Source: Chloroflexota bacterium
GTDB taxonomy: Bacteria; Chloroflexota; Dehalococcoidia; SM23-28-2; RBG-16-64-32
Direction: 5' to 3'
Length of the DNA: 9,564 bases
Assembly: GCA_022561095.1 (NCBI GenBank)
Contig: JADFRV010000075.1
Span: 1-9,564, forward strand
Shown: piece after piece, positions 6,418-9,564 of the stretch
Numbering within the stretch: the first letter of the stretch is position 1
Layout: each line of letters begins with the position of its first letter
Notes under the pieces: generated by a model
What the model was told of the DNA's origin: nothing
What the model saw: the letters and a program-made list of their open reading frames with translations, nothing else
Database searches by the model: none
Translations under genes and position numbers: made by a program

Positions 6418-6433
6418 CCGCAGCCATACCAGG
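6384..6433. repeat. Direct repeat copy 1, over the 3' end of the AhpD-like gene
   Basis: Fifty bases matching 5592-5640 at about 80%. Here the repeat covers the last codons of the AhpD-like gene (tail PWYGCGATGN), its TGA stop and the following small hairpin. The two copies bracket the selenoprotein gene in the same orientation. Confidence 0.65.
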
Positions 6434-6821
6434 GCTTCTCGTCCATCTCGACGTCGAGACCCGTGTTGAACTTGTTCAAGCCGTTGAACAGGTCGATGAC
6501 CGCAGCCACCTCTGTGAGGCCATCGTCGTCCAAACCGTACTTCCGCACAGCGCCGGTGTAGACCTCGATGCAGTAACTGCATCCGTTCATCGTCGAGACG
6601 GTCAGAGCAATGATGGCCTTCGTGAGGTCATCGAGCTTACCCTGCTCGTGCATGAGCGCGCGGATCTTGTTCCAGCTCGCTTCGAGGTAGGCCGGGTTGC
6701 GAGCCATGGTCTTGTACATGTTTGGCACGAAGTCGATGTCTAGCGACTCCTTGATGTCGTCGTAGATCTCCTTGACTTTTCCTTTCACCGTCTCTTCTTC
6801 AATCATCTCGACTGAGGCCAT
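6402..6821 (-). CDS. AhpD/carboxymuconolactone decarboxylase-family protein
   Basis: A 139-residue all-helical AhpD-like protein. The core has FVPNMYKTMARNPAYLEASW (31-50), the entry helix of CMD-family proteins, and the redox motif N79-G-C81-S-Y-C84 followed by IEVYTGAVRKYGLDDD. In AhpD the motif continues CxxCxxxH with a proton-relay His; here that place is Tyr88. AhpD-type proteins are disulfide reductases or peroxidases, often obligate trimers, acting in the cytosol with peroxiredoxin or lipoyl partners; the partner here is unknown, but the thioredoxin-like selenoprotein next in the operon is an attractive candidate. The ATG has AAGGGAGGA five bases upstream. It follows the SHOCT gene by 18 bases. 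The C-terminal tail with a single extra Cys (WYGCGATGN) is unusual, and its DNA is part of a repeat. Confidence 0.85.
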   Translation of the reverse strand: MASVEMIEEETVKGKVKEIYDDIKESLDIDFVPNMYKTMARNPAYLEASWNKIRALMHEQGKLDDLTKAIIALTVSTMNGCSYCIEVYTGAVRKYGLDDDGLTEVAAVIDLFNGLNKFNTGLDVEMDEKPWYGCGATGN

Positions 6822-6839
6822 GTTCGTCCTCCCTTATCT

Positions 6840-7283
6840 CTATGCTAGATCGCTGCGAATCCGGTCGAACTCCTCCTTGGTGATCTCACCCCCGGCCAGG
6901 CGCTCCCTGGCGATATCCAGCGCGCTTCGGTCCCGCCTCCGGTCTCCCGTGAACTGGCGAATCCCCCAAGCGACAACCGCGATGAGTCCTCCCCAGAAAA
7001 GCACCATCATGACCACCATTACGATCCACCAGCCGCCGCCCATGTCCCAGCCACCGTCACCGTCCATATCGAGCGTCACCCTCAGCGCGCCGATCGCCGG
7101 GCCTTCAGAGACTGAAGCCGGAACAGTGTCTAGCACAGCGCTCTCACCAACGGCGGCCGCTGTGGAGGCCGTTCCGCCAGTATCGTAGGCCAATGCGCCG
7201 GCCGTCCAAGCAAACGCCGTGCCCAGAACGACCGTTGCGAGGACAGTGGCCCGGAGAGCCATCCACTTAAATTGAGCGGGCAT
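6840..7283 (-). CDS. SHOCT-domain membrane protein
   Basis: A 147-residue protein. Residues 1-32 form a signal-peptide-like segment (basic start, hydrophobic 12-30, GALA-Y). Then comes a low-complexity acidic/Gly outer linker (33-84), one membrane helix WWIVMVVMMVLFWGGLIAVVAW (about 85-106), and a C-terminal SHOCT domain (about 119-146), ALDIARERLAGGEITKEEFD, a short helical module that pairs with many membrane or secreted proteins. The SHOCT part is expected in the cytosol. Function is unknown; such proteins are frequent beside metal- and redox-stress genes, as here (YHS remnant, AhpD, arsR-arsM). The ATG has GGAGG six bases upstream, inside the end of the YHS mini-gene, which overlaps by 17 bases. 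Second gene of the minus-strand operon. Confidence 0.8.
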   Translation of the reverse strand: MPAQFKWMALRATVLATVVLGTAFAWTAGALAYDTGGTASTAAAVGESAVLDTVPASVSEGPAIGALRVTLDMDGDGGWDMGGGWWIVMVVMMVLFWGGLIAVVAWGIRQFTGDRRRDRSALDIARERLAGGEITKEEFDRIRSDLA

Positions 7284-7386
7284 TGTCTTCCTCCTCTCCT
7301 GCTTGTGTAACCCAGACAGGCGCTCGCCCGCTGGTGGCCGCCGCCTCCTCGTTCACCTCCATGCTCCACGCGGGGTCTTTCGCCAT
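7267..7386 (-). CDS. Degenerate YHS-domain mini-protein
   Basis: A 39-residue frame starting MAKDPAWSMEVNEEAAATS. This closely follows the start of YHS-domain proteins (DPVCGMEV...AAAxS), but the conserved V-C-G is A-W-S, and the later aromatic/Cys half (the YYFCS...C part) is missing, replaced by an acidic tail ending inside the next gene. AAAGGAG lies eight bases before the ATG, so it is probably translated, and the 17-base overlap suggests coupling to the SHOCT gene. YHS domains bind metals (for example copper or mercury) through the Cys lost here, so metal binding in the usual way is unlikely. It could be a decayed YHS gene kept as a translational leader. A longer frame upstream (ATG 7452) has no such ribosome site. 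Confidence 0.6.
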   Translation of the reverse strand: MAKDPAWSMEVNEEAAATSGRAPVWVTQAGEEEDNARSI

Positions 7387-7685
7387 AGATCTCTCTCCTT
7401 TCTGGACTGAGCTCAGGGATGGCCCCTCGCGGCACTCGTTTCCAGAACTCATTAGGTCCCATCCTAGAGGTGCTCTGTGCAGCCGATGTCAACTCCGAAG
7501 CGCCAGACGTCAAGAACTCGTGAATGTGCACATGTGAATCGGGACTCGCATACGGGCTAGAGAGGCGCCGGAGGAGTATGCAAACGAATCCGAGCTCATC
7601 TCTGGTTGCTATAATCGAACGGCCAGCGGCCGATTGACAGGAGGTCGAACGCGTGACCAGAATTGGTTGCCCCTCCGGCGGTGCG

Positions 7686-7706
7686 ACGAATTTTCCGAAA
7701 ATTCGT
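7686..7706. repeat. 21-base palindrome upstream of arsR
   Basis: ACGAATTTT, centre CCG, AAAATTCGT: 9-bp perfect arms. It sits just before the arsR promoter (8 bases ahead of the operator arms) in the divergent gap, so it is a good candidate for a second regulator site or a control point for both operons. As an RNA hairpin it could also attenuate transcripts from the upstream TATAAT. Confidence 0.55.
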
Positions 7707-7713
7707 GCGCGGG

Positions 7714-7747
7714 CTATATTGACACACATCGATATAGTCATTATCAT
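7714..7747 (+). promoter_or_regulatory. arsR promoter with overlapping ArsR-type operator
   Basis: TTGACA (7719-7724) and TATCAT (7742-7747) are 17 bases apart, a near-ideal sigma-70 promoter. Overlapping it are inverted arms CTATAT (7714-7719) and ATATAG (7732-7737), extendable to 7 of 8 pairs, fitting an ArsR/SmtB operator that blocks RNA polymerase. The expected transcript start (about 7754) coincides with the arsR ATG, so the message may be leaderless. Confidence 0.68.
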
Positions 7748-7753
7748 GAGGCC

Positions 7754-8116
7754 ATGGCTACTGAAGCGAAGGTGATAAACGAGGTGGCGGCCTGCTGTGG
7801 GATAGAGCCGGGCTCGGTTCACGAGGCCGACGCGGCGCAGGATGGAGCGCTGGCCGATGCGGCGACACGGTTCAAGGCGCTCTCGGACGAGACGCGTCTG
7901 CGAATCGTCCGCACGATGGTGCGGTCGAAGCACGAGCTGTGCGAGTGCAATATCGTGCCCTTGTTTGGGCTGTCGCAGTCCACGATCTCCTACCACCTGA
8001 AGGTGCTGCGCGAGGCGGGCATCGTGGAGTGCGAGAAGCGGGGGCTGTGGGCATATTACCGGGTGAACACACGTGCCCTGATGGGCGCGGTGAAGACGCT
8101 GGCCGAGCTGGCATAA
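7754..8116 (+). CDS. arsR: ArsR-family arsenic-responsive repressor
   Basis: A 120-residue winged-helix repressor. FKALSDETRLRIVRTMV (40-56) is the conserved ArsR opening; ELCECNI (62-67) is the As(III) site with Cys63 and Cys65, a third ligand being possible among the early Cys14/Cys15; LSQSTISYHLKVLREAGIV (73-91) is the recognition helix-turn-helix; the wing is VECEKRGLWAYYRV. It should bind the palindrome at its promoter and release on As(III)/Sb(III). The ATG at 7754 is chosen because homology starts close after it and the promoter lies directly before it; a longer in-frame start (TTG 7634) would swallow the promoter. The gene is followed by a 31-base gap with a hairpin and the arsM ribosome site, so the two form an operon. 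Confidence 0.9.
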   Translation: MATEAKVINEVAACCGIEPGSVHEADAAQDGALADAATRFKALSDETRLRIVRTMVRSKHELCECNIVPLFGLSQSTISYHLKVLREAGIVECEKRGLWAYYRVNTRALMGAVKTLAELA

Positions 8117-8132
8117 ATCGAAGAGATTCGAT
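8117..8132 (+). repeat. Small hairpin between arsR and arsM
   Basis: ATCGAA, GAGA loop, TTCGAT directly after the arsR stop: a 6-bp stem with a stable GNRA-type tetraloop, immediately before the arsM Shine-Dalgarno (AAGGAGG, 8134-8140). There is no T-run, so it may stabilise or process the message rather than end it. Confidence 0.4.
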
Positions 8133-8147
8133 GAAGGAGGAGAGGTT

Positions 8148-9014
8148 ATGACTACCGAGCGAGAGATCAAGGAGACGGTCCGCGAGCGCTATGCCCAGAG
8201 CGCCCGCCAGGCGCAGGGAGCAGCGGATTCGTCCTGCTGCGGGTCCGAGACTACGGAGAACGTCATCAGCTCCAAGCTCTATACCACGGACGAGCTCCAG
8301 GGGCTGCCGCAGGAGGCGGTGGTGGCGTCGTTGGGCTGCGGGAACCCGGTAGCGATGGCGGACCTGCACGAGGGCGAGGTGGTGCTGGACCTGGGCTCGG
8401 GCGGCGGCATCGACGTGCTGCTTTCGGCGCGACGGGTCGGCCCGACGGGCAAGGCTTACGGGCTGGACATGACGGACGAGATGCTGGAGCTGGCGCGGAA
8501 GAACCAGCGCCAGGCGGGCGTGACCAACGTCGAGTTTCTCAAGGGTGAGATGGAGGAGATGCCGCTGCCGGACGAGGCAGTGGACGTGATCATCAGCAAC
8601 TGCGTGGTGAACCTATCGCCGGACAAGGACAAGGTGCTGGCGGAGGCGCACCGGGTGCTGAAGCCCGGCGGCCGACTGGCTATCGCCGACATCGTCGCGC
8701 GCGGTGACGTGCCGGAAGAGCTGCGCCGGAACCTGGAGGCGTGGGCCGGCTGCGTGGCGGGCGCGCGCTTTTGCTTTGGAAAAGCCGCAGCCCCGACCGC
8801 GTTCACCGCATCGTCTCCGCTGCCACCCAGCACCGTGACGTTCGTGAGCGAGGCTACGGGATTGATGGTGATATTGTCGTCTCCACCAAGGCCGTTGATG
8901 ACCAAGTTGGTGAATCCCGATACGTCGATGTCGGTCGTGTTGCCGAGTGCATCTGTGACTGTCAACACACCGGCACCACTCAACGAAATCGTGTCATTGC
9001 CGTCGGTGCCTTGA
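8148..9014 (+). CDS. arsM: Arsenite methyltransferase ArsM, truncated by a junction
   Basis: Residues 1-206 (to about 8765) are a clear ArsM, which moves methyl groups from SAM to As(III) in the cytosol to give methylated arsenicals. Visible parts: SSCCGS (28-33), SLGCGNP with Cys64, SAM motif VLDLGSGGGIDVL (79-91), YGLDMTDEML (104-113), SNCVVNLSPDK with Cys152, RVLKPGGRLAIADIV, and GCVAGA with Cys202. Cys64, Cys152 and Cys202 correspond to the three arsenic-binding cysteines of the family. After GCVAGA the frame continues for 82 codons, but that part is only the antisense of another gene, so the last 60-70 residues of ArsM are lost. Strong ribosome site AAGGAGG. Co-transcribed with arsR. Confidence 0.88.
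   Translation: MTTEREIKETVRERYAQSARQAQGAADSSCCGSETTENVISSKLYTTDELQGLPQEAVVASLGCGNPVAMADLHEGEVVLDLGSGGGIDVLLSARRVGPTGKAYGLDMTDEMLELARKNQRQAGVTNVEFLKGEMEEMPLPDEAVDVIISNCVVNLSPDKDKVLAEAHRVLKPGGRLAIADIVARGDVPEELRRNLEAWAGCVAGARFCFGKAAAPTAFTASSPLPPSTVTFVSEATGLMVILSSPPRPLMTKLVNPDTSMSVVLPSASVTVNTPAPLNEIVSLPSVP
8757..8790. other. Probable chimeric junction inside arsM
   Basis: ArsM similarity stops abruptly after GCVAGA (8765), where family members continue with LEExEYxxKL-type sequence. The opposite strand becomes a Gly/Asp-rich repeat protein from about 8785 onward. GCTTTT (8765-8770) and AAAAGC (8778-8783) form an inverted repeat at the join. No mobile-element gene is visible. Confidence 0.7.
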
Positions 9015-9564
9015 ACAACGCCGGTTGTCCCGCTTTGCGTGACCGTGTCGATATCAGAGTAACTCAGTGACAGCAGTGGATTCCCCATTGCGTCGACAGG
9101 ATCGACGACTCCGGCGCCCGGCGCACCTGGTGTAATGATGGCGTTTGTCGTTGTTACGTCCAGCGTATCGGTTCCGCCATTGCCGTCGACTGAAACCCTC
9201 TCGACACTGGTCAAGACGTAGTTGGTTAATTCGCCACCGGTCGTGATGGCAATCGTTCCACCGGACGTGGCGGAGGCCGTGTAGGCGATCGTGTCGTCGC
9301 CGGCCGAACCAATCAGGTTCACCGTATCATTTCCGTTGCCACCCGCGAGGCTAACATCGCCATCGTCGGTACCCAGATTCGAGAATGTGATGTTCGGTCC
9401 CGAATCGACTTGAGCAGTCCCCACCGAGGCGCCCGTGCGAGTGACCGTGAAGGTGTTGTCGTCACCGTCACCGTTGAGCGTGACCGTGTCGGTGCCCGTT
9501 CCGGCACCGCCGTCGATCGTGATGGCTTCGGTATTGGAGAAGTTCACCGTCGTAGCGGCCGACC
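8770..9564 (-). CDS. Partial Gly/Asp-rich repeat surface protein
   Basis: About 260 residues, open at the window edge (5' partial) and cut at the junction (3' end). It is made of repeating beta-strand units with GDD/GND/GGD turns: IDGGAGTGTDTVTL, LNGDGDDNTF, LAGGNGNDTVNL, IGSAGDDTIAY, VDGNGGTDTLDV, VQGTDGNDTISL, INGLGGDDNITI, VLGGSGDDAVNA. These resemble calcium-binding RTX nonapeptides and filamentous beta-helix repeats of very large secreted or cell-surface proteins, especially in Planctomycetota and marine bacteria. There are almost no Cys or Met, as expected outside the cell. The GTG at 9547 is internal, not a start. Frame runs on past the junction to 8456 only as antisense of arsM. Confidence 0.75.

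Larger units (their letters stand above)
7387..7753. other. Divergent intergenic regulatory region
   Basis: 367 bases between two divergent operons with no convincing long gene. It holds TTGACA on the minus strand (plus 7487-7492) without a good -10; a 10-base palindrome ATGTGCACAT (7525-7534); TATAAT on the plus strand (7610-7615); an AGGAGG (7639-7644) eight bases before a GTG (7653) that opens a 40-codon frame overlapping the arsR start; and the palindrome and promoter listed separately. The small frame has a good ribosome site but no recognisable product. Confidence 0.6.

Noticed and set aside
5592..6433. Integron cassette (attC) reading of the repeats around the selenoprotein gene
   Set aside because: No matching core sites GTTRRRY/RYYYAAC in the right places, and no integrase in the window.
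7634..7753. 40-residue N-terminal extension of ArsR from TTG 7634
   Set aside because: It contains the promoter and operator, has no family resemblance, and ATG 7754 fits ArsR length.
7130..8170. 346-residue minus-strand frame antisense to arsR and through the SHOCT/YHS region
   Set aside because: Overlaps well-supported genes; no domain; typical GC-rich shadow.
8456..8769. C-terminal extension of the repeat protein across the join
   Set aside because: It is only the antisense of arsM; the Gly/Asp repeats stop at about 8785.
1..9564. tRNA, rRNA, CRISPR array, riboswitch or insertion sequence
   Set aside because: No cloverleaf, rRNA-like conserved stretch, regularly spaced repeats, known aptamer or transposase was recognised by eye.

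Overview
The window looks like a bacterial contig core of about 7.8 kb (roughly 1,000-8,765), GC-rich, joined at both ends to unrelated DNA. The left end (1 to about 1,000) is AT-rich and phage-like. It carries a ClpP-family protease and the start of a small zinc-ribbon protein. The right end (about 8,766-9,564) is an antisense piece of a large Gly/Asp-rich repeat surface protein of the kind common in Planctomycetota and other marine bacteria. Both joins cut through conserved genes (dapL and arsM), so metagenomic or amplification chimerism is the simplest reading. The core resembles Chloroflexota (Dehalococcoidia/SAR202-like) in gene content and protein flavour, but nothing here proves the taxon.

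Layout of the core: the C-terminal half of LL-diaminopimelate aminotransferase (+) converges on a three-gene minus-strand operon. That operon reads UbiE/MenG-like methyltransferase, then UbiA-like membrane protein (ATGA stop/start overlap), then NAD-dependent epimerase; it suggests isoprenoid or quinone-type lipid chemistry. Divergent from it is the ribosome-associated GTPase HflX (+).

Converging on hflX is a second minus-strand operon: a degenerate YHS mini-protein, a SHOCT-domain membrane protein, an AhpD/carboxymuconolactone decarboxylase-family protein, and a thioredoxin-fold protein. Divergent from this operon, across a 367-base regulatory gap with palindromes and a good sigma-70 promoter, lies arsR-arsM (arsenic sensing and methylation).

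The main discovery is the thioredoxin-fold gene. Read conventionally it is a 150-residue protein starting at 6100. The real gene very probably starts at 6280 behind a strong Shine-Dalgarno and contains one in-frame TGA (6191-6193) exactly at the first redox position of a Cys-x-x-Cys motif, giving U-P-V-C. Fourteen bases after the TGA is a perfect 7-bp hairpin with a GGUG loop, at the place and with the loop type of a bacterial SECIS element. This is a strong candidate for an unannotated selenoprotein, next to an arsenic operon and a CxxC AhpD protein. A 50-base degenerate repeat lies after both the AhpD gene and the selenoprotein gene.
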